Source of the DNA: JBBRYB01 sp038238115
GTDB taxonomy: Bacteria > Actinomycetota > Actinomycetes > Propionibacteriales > Nocardioidaceae
Assembly: GCA_038238115.1 (NCBI GenBank)
Contig: JBBRYB010000002.1
Location: 214,399 to 278,398, forward strand
Direction: 5' to 3'
DNA: 64,000 bases
Below, in pieces: positions 42,001 through 50,763 of this stretch (its first letter is position 1; each line of letters starts with the position of its first letter). A model generated the notes under the pieces. The model was not told the origin of the DNA. It ran no database searches and saw only the letters and a list, made by a program, of their open reading frames with translations. The position numbers and the translations under genes were made by a program.

Positions 42001-42554
42001 GGCACAGGTTTCTCACCGAACAGCTCGAGGACCTCAGGAGCACGCGCGCAGACCTACTCGACATCGTCAAGGAGGTCGACGCCCGGGTCGAAGCGGTGTT
42101 CACGCAGGCATACAGCGACGTGGCGCGCGAGTTCGAGCAGATCTTCGCTCGACTCTTCCCCGGTGGCGAGGGCCGGCTTGTGCTGACCGAGCCCACCGAC
42201 CTGCTGGCCACGGGCATCGAGGTCGAGGCACGTCCGGCGGGCAAGAAGATCAAGCGGCTGTCGCTGCTGTCGGGCGGAGAGCGGTCGCTGGTGGCCGTGG
42301 CGTTCCTGGTGGCGCTGTTCAAGGCCCGCCCGTCACCGTTCTACATCCTCGACGAGGTCGAGGCGGCGCTGGACGACACCAACCTCGGACGGCTGCTCGA
42401 GATCTACGAGGAGCTGCGGGAGACGTCTCAGCTCGTCGTCGTCACTCACCAGAAGCGCACGATGGAGGTCGCCGACGCGCTGTATGGCGTGTCGATGCGC
42501 GGAGACGGCGTGTCGGTCCTGATCAGCCAGCGCCTCCGCGAGGCCGTCACCTGA
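39006..42554 (+). CDS. smc: Chromosome segregation protein SMC
   Basis: ATPase of the condensin complex, 1182 residues. Walker A is GPNGSGKSNVVDALAWVMG (about 32-50). Coiled-coil arms flank a hinge at about 500-640, and the C-terminal head has the LSGGERSLVAVAFLVALF signature and the Walker B YILDEVEAALDDTNLG. TTG 39006 is taken because GAAGGAG lies upstream and MYLKSLTLRGFKSF is the standard N-terminus; the frame is open further back without similarity. A dispersed palindrome follows the stop directly. Confidence 0.97.
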   Translation: MYLKSLTLRGFKSFAASTTLHLERGITCVVGPNGSGKSNVVDALAWVMGEQGAKTLRGGKMEDVIFAGTSARPPLGRSEVLLTIDNADGDLPIDYSEVTISRTLFRNGGSDYAINGQTCRLLDIQELLSDSGIGREMHVIVGQGQLDAILHASPESRRGFVEEAAGVLKHRKRKEKAVRKLDATQANLTRLTDLLSEIRRQLKPLGRQAEVARRASVVQMDVRDARARLLADDAVGVQSSLEREIADEEAVKSRRRDVADALEASRASEAELEDALRLDAPTLAQAQETWFALSAMRERMRGIASLSAERIRNVTDEPDERPGRDPHEIEAEAAHVRVQEAEIMRNLTAHRGALARAVAHRDRAEAAHHDEDVRVAGLARASADWREGLARLAGQVNTVKSRAGAAEDEIGRLTDSRAEAVARAERSQFDFTALETHVAGLDAGERGLDAEHEAASALLDDIDDRLAKVRDEAQSAERERAALAARKEALELGLSPKDGAGALLATTGTVSGLLGSVAALLSVRPGYEAAVAAALGSAADAVAVSDADAAVGAIAHLKDADLGRAGLILGSGEVDDAGWPGLSAQATYAVDVVEAPAALGAALRRLLFKTAVVDDLVAGRELVREMPDVVAVTRDGDVIGAHFAAGGAAPQLSLIEVQAAVDEAGAALAESVAASQRLRFEVSSLEAERVETRGRVDVALAKLHESDATMAAVAEELAHLASLWRSARSEAERIETAITAARQARDRDAAGLAELEQRLVAARDSPDDEPDTGERERLSAEAVTARQAEMEARLVLRSAEERAHALRGRADALLKAAEQERVARTRAVERRERRRREAAAAEAVGMGIRFVLERLEGSLGEAMSRRSAVAEARSAREGVLVATRARVRELEGELAGLTDTVHRDEMMRAEQALRLEQLEQRALDELGLDLGALVDDYGPGQLVPATQPVPDDASADTVGPVPYVREEQQRRLRTAERALAELGRINPLALEEFSALEERHRFLTEQLEDLRSTRADLLDIVKEVDARVEAVFTQAYSDVAREFEQIFARLFPGGEGRLVLTEPTDLLATGIEVEARPAGKKIKRLSLLSGGERSLVAVAFLVALFKARPSPFYILDEVEAALDDTNLGRLLEIYEELRETSQLVVVTHQKRTMEVADALYGVSMRGDGVSVLISQRLREAVT

Positions 42555-42556
42555 CA

Positions 42557-42604
42557 TTCGTCCTGCTGAGGTCGGGGATGGCGAACCGGCTCCAGCAGGA
42601 CGAA
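42557..42604. repeat. Palindromic dispersed element, copy 2, after smc
   Basis: TTCGTCCTGCTG (42557-42568) and CAGCAGGACGAA (42593-42604) form a perfect 12-bp inverted repeat, with GTCGGGGATG in the spacer. It starts 3 bases after the smc stop. The reverse complement of the element at 798-849 shares TTCGTC, GTCGGGGATG, CCGGCTCCA and CAGGACGAA in the same order, so these are copies of one family. Terminator function for smc is possible. Confidence 0.75.
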
Positions 42605-42673
42605 CCGCCCTGGCGCCAGTGCGACCCCCTGCGACAGGAGCCGGCTCGGGGCGGTCTGCGAGGATGCGGAGCT

Positions 42674-43864
<1,191 letters not shown>

Positions 43865-43950
43865 GCGCTGCGCCTCGGGAGGTCATTGCGCTCAGCTTGT
43901 CTCAGCGGGACGGCCACCCGCATCACTCAGGGCTCAACAGGTGAGCCTCG

Positions 43951-44829
43951 CTACGAGGCGCTGGCGGGTTCCGGTGTCGGAGCCGCCATGGCCCAGCGGA
44001 TACCACGGGTGAGGAGCTGTCCAGCGCCGCGCACCCCGACTGCCTCGGTGACGGGCAGGTAGGGCAGCCGGAGCGGCCAGCGCGCCCAAACCGGGAGCAG
44101 CCCGACCGCTGCGGCGCCCAAGACCCCGTACGCCGGTCTCACCACGAGCGGTAGAGGCGGGCTCAGCAACATGAACCGGGCGGCCGCCCGCGCCTCCGGT
44201 GTCCCGACCAGCTCGGGCCGGTAGCTCTCCAACTGCGCGGCCAGCTCAGCAACGTTGCGCGGTGCGTCGAGCACGCCCAGCGCCTCGGCGACCCGAGCCG
44301 TGTCGGCGACGTAGCCGTCGCTTCCCTCCGGATCGAGAGGCTCGGCGCCGTAGCGCTGGTGCGCGAGCAGGAAGCTGTCGATCTCGGCGAGATGCACCCA
44401 CTTCAGCAGGTGGGGGTCGGAGGCGGCGTAGGGTCGGCCGTCCGGAGCCGTCCCCGTCACCCGCTGGTGGATGTCGCGTATGCGTGCCACCATCGCCTCG
44501 GCGTCGTCGGCGGAGCCGAAGCTCGTCACCGCCAGGAAGTGGCTGGTGCGTTGCAATCGCCCCCAGGGATCTCCGCGATACCCGGAGTGTCCCGCGACCC
44601 CTGCCATGGCGAGCGGATGCAGCGACTGCAGCAGCAGCGCTCGCAGGCCGCCGACGAACATTGACGCGTCGCCGTGGACGCGTCGGATCGGTCGGTCGGC
44701 CGCGAACCAGCGCGGACCCTCGGCCGTGGCGATCCGGTCGCGACGGCCAGGCCCCTCCGGCCCCGCCACCCGGTGGAAGAGCTGCTGTCCCAGCCGTTGG
44801 CGAAGTTGCGAGGTGACCCGAGCTGTCAT
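43951..44829 (-). CDS. Oxygenase MpaB-family (DUF2236) protein
   Basis: A 292-residue protein of the DUF2236/MpaB/latex-oxygenase-like family, whose characterised members bind heme b. The typical blocks are visible: MFVGGLRALLLQSLHPLAMAG near residue 57, WGRLQRTSHFL, then HLLKWVHLAEIDSFLLAHQ with candidate heme-ligand histidines. Function here is unknown. It converges on ftsY, and its start faces an array of 21-bp repeats. No signal peptide is seen. Confidence 0.85.
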   Translation of the reverse strand: MTARVTSQLRQRLGQQLFHRVAGPEGPGRRDRIATAEGPRWFAADRPIRRVHGDASMFVGGLRALLLQSLHPLAMAGVAGHSGYRGDPWGRLQRTSHFLAVTSFGSADDAEAMVARIRDIHQRVTGTAPDGRPYAASDPHLLKWVHLAEIDSFLLAHQRYGAEPLDPEGSDGYVADTARVAEALGVLDAPRNVAELAAQLESYRPELVGTPEARAAARFMLLSPPLPLVVRPAYGVLGAAAVGLLPVWARWPLRLPYLPVTEAVGVRGAGQLLTRGIRWAMAAPTPEPASAS

Positions 44830-44860
44830 GCCCCCAGTATGGCTCGATCCGCCCGCTTCG

Positions 44861-44965
44861 GCCGAGGCGCCTGTTCTTCCGGCCGAGGCGCCAGTTGTTC
44901 TGGCCGAGGCGCCTGTTCTTCTGGCCGAGGCGGCAGTTGTTCCTGCCGAGGCGCTAGTTCACGGC
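44861..44965. repeat. Five tandem 21-bp repeats between DUF2236 and amt
   Basis: Five units beginning GCCGAGGCG(C/G) and containing CAGTTGTTC or CTGTTCTTC. The second, GCCGAGGCGCCAGTTGTTCT, is nearly identical to units in the array at 28727-28874. The array lies 31 bases upstream of the DUF2236 start codon and overlaps the presumed promoter region of that gene. Confidence 0.85.
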
Positions 44966-44987
44966 CCCGTAACACTGCGGGCGAATC

Positions 44988-45003
44988 GTCACAAGGCGGC
45001 AAC
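44988..45003 (+). promoter_or_regulatory. Candidate GlnR-box half pair upstream of amt
   Basis: GTCAC, six bases, then GCAAC match the actinobacterial GlnR motif gTnAC-n6-GaAAC with one mismatch, about 100 bases before amt. GlnR control of amt-glnB-glnD is established in Streptomyces; here only this one a/b pair is visible, so binding is tentative. Confidence 0.3.
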
Positions 45004-45104
45004 ACATCACGCCCCTGCCCGAAACGTGGCCTTGCGAGGCTCATCTTAGGCCGCACCGCCGCGGCCGCCCGCCTGCGAGACCCTCTCCTGACAAGGATCT
45101 GAGC

Positions 45105-46487
45105 ATGCATGTCAACAGCGGTGATACCGCCTGGGTGCTGATGAGCGCCGCCCTGGTACTCCTGATGACGCCCGGCCTCGCCTTCTTCTACGGCGGCATG
45201 GTTCGTTCGAAGTCGGTGCTCAACATGCTCATGATGAGCGTCGTCACGATCGCCATTGTGACGCCGCTCTGGGTGCTTTACGGCTACTCCCTCACGTTCG
45301 GCACCGACCGGGCCTCGCCCTTCCTGGGCGACCTCAGCCAGCTCGGCCTGTCCGATACCCTGACGCAGACCACGGTGAACGGCGCAAACTACCCGATCCC
45401 GCTGCTCGTCTTCGCCGCCTTCCAGCTGATGTTCGCCGTGATCACACCGGCCCTCGTCAGCGGCGCGATCGCCGACCGCGCCAGGTTCGGTGCCTGGGCG
45501 GTCTTCGTGGCCGCCTGGGTCACGATGGTCTACTTCCCGGTGGCGCACTGGGTGTTCGCGTTCGGCGACGCGACCGGCGCCGGTGCGGGCTGGCTCGCCC
45601 ACTGGGGCGTCATCGACTTCGCCGGCGGTACGGCGGTCCACGTCAACGCAGGCGCCGCGGGCCTGGCCCTCGCCATCGTGCTCGGCAAGCGCGTGGGCTG
45701 GAGGCGCGACCCGATGAGGCCGCACAGCCTGCCCTTCGTGATGCTCGGCGCTGCCCTGCTCTGGTTCGGCTGGTTCGGTTTCAACGCCGGGTCTGCGCTC
45801 GGCGCGAACGGTGGCGCCGCGATGGCGTTCATGAACACCCAGGTCGCCACCGCCACGGCGGTGCTCGGCTGGCTTCTCGTGGAGAAGATGCGCGACGGCC
45901 ACGCAACGACCCTGGGTGCCGCATCTGGTGCCGTGACCGGCCTGGTGGCGATCACGCCGTCGTGTTCGGCGCTCACACCTGTCGGCTCGATCATCCTCGG
46001 CCTGGCCGCAGGCGCCATCTGTGCGTACGCGGTGGGGTTCAAGTACCGGCTGGGGTTCGACGACTCGCTCGACGTGGTCGGGGTGCACCTCGTCGGCGGG
46101 GCTGTCGGCTCGATCGCCGTCGGCCTGCTCGCGTCACCGTCGAGCCTGGCCGGAGCGACCGGTGTGCTGTACGGCGGTGGCTCCGACGGCCTCGCGCTGC
46201 TCGGCAAGCAGGCGGTCGCCGTGGTAGCCGTCGGGGGCTTCTCCTTCGTCATGGCGTTTGCCATCGGTACGGCGATCGACCGCCTGGTCGGCTTCCGCAT
46301 CGCCGAGGAGGACGAGGTCGCCGGTATCGACCAGATGTCACACGCCGAAACGGGCTACGACCTCCACCAACTGTTCGGCGGCGCCCGCACAGCGTCATCG
46401 TTGTCAGCCGACGGTAAGTCCCACTCCGCGGGACACCCTGCCGGTGACGGCACCGCCGCCTCGACGAAGGAGACCGTCGACGCATGA
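45105..46487 (+). CDS. amt: Ammonium transporter
   Basis: Trimeric Amt/MEP/Rh-type channel of 460 residues with about eleven membrane helices. The two pore histidines lie in AVHVNAGAAGLAL and DVVGVHLVGGAVGS; GFNAGSALGANG is the family signature. The C-terminal cytosolic tail (about 410-460) is Ser/His-rich. The stop overlaps the glnB start by 4 bases, so transporter and PII regulator are translated together. Expression is expected to be nitrogen-controlled. Confidence 0.97.
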   Translation: MHVNSGDTAWVLMSAALVLLMTPGLAFFYGGMVRSKSVLNMLMMSVVTIAIVTPLWVLYGYSLTFGTDRASPFLGDLSQLGLSDTLTQTTVNGANYPIPLLVFAAFQLMFAVITPALVSGAIADRARFGAWAVFVAAWVTMVYFPVAHWVFAFGDATGAGAGWLAHWGVIDFAGGTAVHVNAGAAGLALAIVLGKRVGWRRDPMRPHSLPFVMLGAALLWFGWFGFNAGSALGANGGAAMAFMNTQVATATAVLGWLLVEKMRDGHATTLGAASGAVTGLVAITPSCSALTPVGSIILGLAAGAICAYAVGFKYRLGFDDSLDVVGVHLVGGAVGSIAVGLLASPSSLAGATGVLYGGGSDGLALLGKQAVAVVAVGGFSFVMAFAIGTAIDRLVGFRIAEEDEVAGIDQMSHAETGYDLHQLFGGARTASSLSADGKSHSAGHPAGDGTAASTKETVDA

Positions 46488-46822
46488 AGCTCGTCACCGC
46501 CGTCATCAAGCCGCACAAGCTGGAAGACGTCCGAGCTGCGCTGGAGACGTTCGGGGTAACCGGCATGACCGTCACAGAGGCGAGCGGTTACGGCCGGCAG
46601 AAGGGTCATACCGAGGTCTACCGCGGCGCAGAGTACGACGTCGCGCTGGTGCCAAAGGTGCGGCTGGAGATCGTGGTCGAGGGCAGCGAGGTCGACAACG
46701 TCGTCAGCCTGATCGTCACGAGCGCGCAGACCGGACGCATCGGCGACGGCAAGGTGTGGGTCACGCCCGTCGAGACGGTCGTCAGGGTCAGGACGGGTGA
46801 CCGCGACGCCGACGCGGTCTGA
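46484..46822 (+). CDS. glnB: PII signal-transduction protein
   Basis: A 112-residue PII trimer subunit (GlnB/GlnK). The T-loop block KGHTEVYRGAEYDVALVPK contains the modifiable Tyr51 (in actinobacteria adenylylated or uridylylated by GlnD), and KLEDVRAALETFGVTGMTV is the normal N-terminal half. The position after amt is typical of GlnK. ATG 46484 overlaps the amt stop; glnD starts inside its last 26 bases. Confidence 0.96.
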   Translation: MKLVTAVIKPHKLEDVRAALETFGVTGMTVTEASGYGRQKGHTEVYRGAEYDVALVPKVRLEIVVEGSEVDNVVSLIVTSAQTGRIGDGKVWVTPVETVVRVRTGDRDADAV

Positions 46823-48545
46823 GCGACGGCGCGCGCGGGCTGCGTCAGCCGACAACCGGCTGCGTTCTCTGTGGCACCGGGCCATCGAAGCCCTCGGGCT
46901 TCCCAACCGAGGCGCCGCCCTCGTGGCCGTCGGGGGCTACGGCCGCCGGGAGCTGTCGCCGTACAGCGACCTCGACGTGGTGCTGCTGGGCGCTGACGGG
47001 TATGACGACCACCAGATCAGCGCCTTGGCCGCGCGGGTCTGGTACCCGCTCTGGGACGACGGCGGCGTCAACGGTGACACATCAGGCGACAACGGCGGTG
47101 GCAAGGTGCGCCTCGACCATTCCGTCCGTACCGTGGCCGCGCTCCGCACGGCCGCCGCGGACGACCTGCGCGTCGCCCTGGGGCTGCTCGACATGCGCCA
47201 TGTCGCGGGCGATCCCGCTCTGGTGCTGAGCAGCCGCGCCGTCCAGCTCGCCGACTGGAGACGGGACGCGAAGCAGCGGCTCCCGCCGCTGGCCGCGCTG
47301 ACGCGCGAGCGATGGCGCAGGGTAGGCGACCTGGCCCAGGCAGCGGCGCCGGACCTCAAGGAGGCGCACGGCGGACTGCGCGACGTCACGGTCCTGAGGG
47401 CGCTCCTCGCGAGCTGGCTCGTCGACGTACCTACGCCGGCCTTGGGCCGACTCGGCGCCGAGCTCCTGGAAGTGCGCGACGCCCTGCACGAGACGACCGG
47501 TCGACACGGCGACCGGCTGGTTGCCGACTACCGCGCGGAGGTCGCGGGCCGGTGCGGCTTCTTGGGTGTCGACGACCTGCATTCCTCGCTGCTCGAGACG
47601 AGCCGGGGGATCGCCCAGCTCGCGTCCGTCGCGCTGCGTGACGTCGACTGGATCCGTCCAGCGCCTCGACCGGTGGGCGCGCGACGACCAATTCTTGACT
47701 CCCTCGCCCCCGGTGTCGGCGCGTACCGTGGCGAGGTGGTGCTCACCGCTCGAGCGGGTCCCTCCCGGGATCCCCTGCTCGGGCTGCGCGCCGCCGTCGC
47801 GGCGGCCTCACGTGACCTGGTGCTCAGCGACTCCGCCGCCACACGTCTGGGGTGTGAGCTCGCCCCGATGCCGGTGCCGTGGCCGGATGAGGGACGGGCA
47901 CTGTTGGGACAGCTGCTGGTATGCGGCCCCTCTCTGGTGGACGTCTGGGAGCGCCTCGACCGACACGGCGTGGTGCAAACCCTTGTGCCCGAATGGGCGC
48001 GGGTGCGGCATTTGGCGCCTCAGTCGGCGGTGCACCGCCACACCGTGGACCGCCACCTCGTGCAGACCTGCGTCGAGGCGTCACGGGCTGCCCACCGGGT
48101 GGAGCGGCCAGAACTGCTCGCGATGGCGGCGCTGCTGCACGACCTCGGCAAGGGCGGCCCCGGTGACCACAGCGAGACCGGGGCACCGATCGCGTCGGGG
48201 ATCCTGCGCCGGATGGGGTTCGCCGAGGGGGACGTCGAGATGGTGGCGCGGCTCGTCCGGCAGCATCTGCTGCTGGTCCAGACGGCGACCTCGCGGGACC
48301 TCGAGGACCCGGTGACGATCACGGCCGTCGCGTCCGCGGTTCGCGATGCGGCGACGCTCGACTTGCTCGTCGCGCTTACCGAGGCCGATGCCCTCGCCAC
48401 CGGACCACAGGCGTGGTCGCGCTGGCGACAGCAGCTGGTGGCCACCCTGGTCGAGGCGGTACGCCGCACCCTCCCCTCCGCCCCCTCCGCCCCCTCCGCC
48501 GAGGCGCCGCCAACGGCCCGGTTTTCACGGCGTGTCGGACGTTAG
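46797..48545 (+). CDS. glnD: PII nucleotidylyltransferase/-removing enzyme lacking ACT domains
   Basis: Modifies and demodifies PII. The nucleotidyltransferase motif GGYGRRELSPYSDLD (about residues 46-60) is intact, and the HD demodifying domain has LLHDLGKGGPGDHSETGAP (about 444). The protein stops at 582 residues, just after the HD domain: the two C-terminal ACT domains that sense glutamine in usual GlnD proteins (about 700-900 residues) are missing. The last 25 or so residues (rich in PSAP and ending FSRRVGR) are encoded by a copy of dispersed element E. Only 255 bases separate the stop from ffh, too few for the lost ACT domains. GTG 46797 lies inside glnB. Confidence 0.88.
   Translation: MTATPTRSERRRARAASADNRLRSLWHRAIEALGLPNRGAALVAVGGYGRRELSPYSDLDVVLLGADGYDDHQISALAARVWYPLWDDGGVNGDTSGDNGGGKVRLDHSVRTVAALRTAAADDLRVALGLLDMRHVAGDPALVLSSRAVQLADWRRDAKQRLPPLAALTRERWRRVGDLAQAAAPDLKEAHGGLRDVTVLRALLASWLVDVPTPALGRLGAELLEVRDALHETTGRHGDRLVADYRAEVAGRCGFLGVDDLHSSLLETSRGIAQLASVALRDVDWIRPAPRPVGARRPILDSLAPGVGAYRGEVVLTARAGPSRDPLLGLRAAVAAASRDLVLSDSAATRLGCELAPMPVPWPDEGRALLGQLLVCGPSLVDVWERLDRHGVVQTLVPEWARVRHLAPQSAVHRHTVDRHLVQTCVEASRAAHRVERPELLAMAALLHDLGKGGPGDHSETGAPIASGILRRMGFAEGDVEMVARLVRQHLLLVQTATSRDLEDPVTITAVASAVRDAATLDLLVALTEADALATGPQAWSRWRQQLVATLVEAVRRTLPSAPSAPSAEAPPTARFSRRVGR
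48470..48538 (-). repeat. Dispersed element E (copy 3) inside the 3' end of glnD
   Basis: Read on the minus strand this shares CCGACACGCCGTGAAA, GGGCC(G/T)TTG, C(G/T)CCTCGGCGG and a G-rich run (here three GGGGGCGGA-type units) with 50695-50756 and 6124-6186. It includes three direct CCCTCCGCC repeats on the plus strand. It encodes the final residues of GlnD. Confidence 0.55.
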
Positions 48546-48800
48546 CGGTGCCCGGTATGCCCGACCCTGCGGAGCACTCGGCGGGTCGAGATCGAGCCGC
48601 AGCTCGACCCGCCGGGATGTCAGCGGCCAAGTCGCTCAGTATGTTGCTGACCAACCTCGCCGCCGGGAGACCCGCACCGTGGCCGAGGTCCCCGGCGCGG
48701 ATGACGGCACGAGCCCACCACGCGCCGCCCGGTAGGCTTGGCGGACGTCCCCACGGCGTACCACGCCTTCCCACCAGCGAACCCAAGGACCAGCCCACTC

Positions 48801-50378
48801 GTGTTCAACACGCTCCAGGACCGCCTCAACGCGACGTTCAAGAACATCCGCGGCAAGGGCAAGCTCTCCGAGGCCGACATCGACGCCACCGCCCGGGAGA
48901 TCCGGATCGCGCTGCTCGAGGCGGATGTGGCGCTGGCGGCGGTCAAGGAGTTCATTGCGCGGGTGCGTGAGCGGGCCAAGGGTGCCGAGGTCAGCGAGTC
49001 GCTCAACCCTGCCCAGCAGCTCATCAAGATCGTCAACGACGAGCTCATCACCATCCTCGGAGGCGAGACCCGCCGGCTGCGGTTCGCGAAGAATCCGCCT
49101 ACCGTGATCATGCTGGCCGGGCTGCAGGGCTCGGGCAAGACGACGCTGGCGGGCAAGCTCGGCCGCTGGCTCAAGGAGCAGGGCCGCACTCCGCTGCTCG
49201 TCGCGGCCGACCTCCAACGTCCCAATGCCGTCACCCAGCTGGAGGTGGTCGGCAGACAGGCGGGCGTCGCGGTCTTCGCCCCCGAGCCCGGTAACGGCGT
49301 GGGCGACCCGGTCAAGGTCGCCCGAGACGCGATCTCGGAGGCCACGCGCAGGCTGTACGACGTCGTGGTGGTCGACACGGCCGGCCGGCTGGGTATCGAC
49401 GCCGAGCTCATGCAGCAGGCCGCCGACATCCGCGACGCCGTCCAGCCCGACGAGACGCTCTTCGTCGTCGACGCCATGATCGGCCAGGACGCGGTCACGA
49501 CGGCGCAGGCGTTCCTGGAGGGCGTCGGCTTCACCGGCGTCGTTCTCTCGAAGCTCGACGGTGACGCCCGCGGTGGCGCAGCGCTCTCCGTGGCGCAGGT
49601 GACCGGCCGCCAGATCATGTTCGCCTCGAACGGCGAAAAGCTGACCGACTTCGACATCTTCCACCCCGACCGGATGGCGTCGCGCATCCTCGGCATGGGC
49701 GACATGCTCACGCTGATCGAGCAGGCGGAGAAGGCGTTCGACGCCGACCAGGCCGCCCAGGCCGCAGCGAAGCTACAAGGCAAGGGTGGTGACTTCACCC
49801 TCGACGACTTCCTCCAGCAGATGCAGGCCGTGCGCAAGATGGGCTCCCTGTCGAAGATCATGGGCATGATCCCCGGCATGGCGCAGTTCCGCGACCAGCT
49901 GGAGAACTTCGACGATCGCGAGATCGACCGGATCCAGGCGCTCATCTTGTCGATGACGCCCGCCGAGCGCGACAACCCGAAGATGATCGACGGCTCCCGC
50001 CGGGCCCGCATCGCCAGGGGAGCCGGTCGGGCGGTCAGCGACGTCAACCAGCTGGTCGACCGCTTCTTCGAGGCGCGCAAGATGATGATGTCGATGGCCG
50101 GCGGCGGGGGGGTGCCGGGCATGCCCGGTGTGCCCGGCATGCCGGGGATGGGCGGCAAGCGAGCCAAGGCCAAGCAGCAGGTGCAGCACAAGCGCACGAA
50201 GCGTGGCTCTGGCAACCCGGCCAAGCGTGCCGCCCAGGAGCGTGGCGTGGCGGCCCAGCCGGCGACCACCTCGGACAGCGGCGCCGCTGCCTTCGGCTTC
50301 GGTGAGCGGGCCGGCCAGCGCTCGGGTACCGCCGGCGACGACTTCGAGCTTCCCAAGGACCTGCGCGACCTGCTCTGA
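48801..50378 (+). CDS. ffh: Signal recognition particle protein Ffh
   Basis: SRP GTPase, 525 residues. The N domain starts MFNTLQDRLNATFKNIRG; the G1 motif is GLQGSGKTTLAGKLG (about 107-121), with DLQRPNAVTQL, DTAGR and SKLDGDARGGAAL following. The methionine-rich M domain spans about 300-440, after which comes a GMPG repeat and a basic tail of about 60 residues. GTG 48801 is chosen from the family N-terminus. A TAGGCT box at 48733-48738 could be its -10. FtsY is encoded 5 kb upstream. Confidence 0.97.
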   Translation: MFNTLQDRLNATFKNIRGKGKLSEADIDATAREIRIALLEADVALAAVKEFIARVRERAKGAEVSESLNPAQQLIKIVNDELITILGGETRRLRFAKNPPTVIMLAGLQGSGKTTLAGKLGRWLKEQGRTPLLVAADLQRPNAVTQLEVVGRQAGVAVFAPEPGNGVGDPVKVARDAISEATRRLYDVVVVDTAGRLGIDAELMQQAADIRDAVQPDETLFVVDAMIGQDAVTTAQAFLEGVGFTGVVLSKLDGDARGGAALSVAQVTGRQIMFASNGEKLTDFDIFHPDRMASRILGMGDMLTLIEQAEKAFDADQAAQAAAKLQGKGGDFTLDDFLQQMQAVRKMGSLSKIMGMIPGMAQFRDQLENFDDREIDRIQALILSMTPAERDNPKMIDGSRRARIARGAGRAVSDVNQLVDRFFEARKMMMSMAGGGGVPGMPGVPGMPGMGGKRAKAKQQVQHKRTKRGSGNPAKRAAQERGVAAQPATTSDSGAAAFGFGERAGQRSGTAGDDFELPKDLRDLL

Positions 50379-50694
50379 GTGCCGTCCAGCCCCGTTTAGG
50401 GCTGATGGGTCGACGCTTGTGTGCTCCTGTTGAGCCGCGGGCGGCCACCTCGACGGTGCCGTACAACTGTCACCAGCCTCGGCCGCTGCGTCGTGTCTGC
50501 ATGACGAGGGTCTGGGTCTGACTGACCGCACCGGGTTGCGACAGATCAGTGGAAATACTGATGGCTGGGCGGGCGCCACCTTGGCACTCGGAGCGACGGC
50601 TTCCCGGTTCCCCGGGCGGCTGGCTGCAGCCCGACACCGATCGCCACACCCTTACCGAGGAGGCCCGTCGGCTGCTGTGAGCTCAGCGACGGAC
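50379..50694. other. Intergenic region after ffh
   Basis: CAGCCC-CGTTTA-GGGCTG (50387-50404) is a short hairpin that may end ffh, without a T-run. A 39-residue frame from ATG 50561 to 50680 ends with protein-like GWLQPDTDRHTLTEEARRLL, but lacks a ribosome site and is left as a possible remnant. The right end is element E copy 2. Confidence 0.45.
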
Positions 50695-50756
50695 CGACAC
50701 GCCGTGAAATCTGGGCCTTTGCTGACGTCTCGGCGGGGTGGGGGGTCGGGTAGCGT
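50695..50756 (+). repeat. Dispersed element E (copy 2) with promoter-like -10 box
   Basis: Close match to 6124-6186 in the same orientation: CGACACGCCGT, GGGCCTTTG, CGTCTCGGCGGGGT, a G-rich run, then TAGCGT (50751-50756) 7 bases before the ATG at 50764. As in copy 1, the -10-like box to start-codon distance fits a leaderless mRNA. Confidence 0.55.
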
Positions 50757-50763
50757 CGTGCGA

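Noticed and set aside
50561..50680. A 39-codon plus-strand frame ending in GWLQPDTDRHTLTEEARRLL
   Set aside because: No ribosome site and start codon embedded in unrelated sequence; mentioned only within the intergenic entry.
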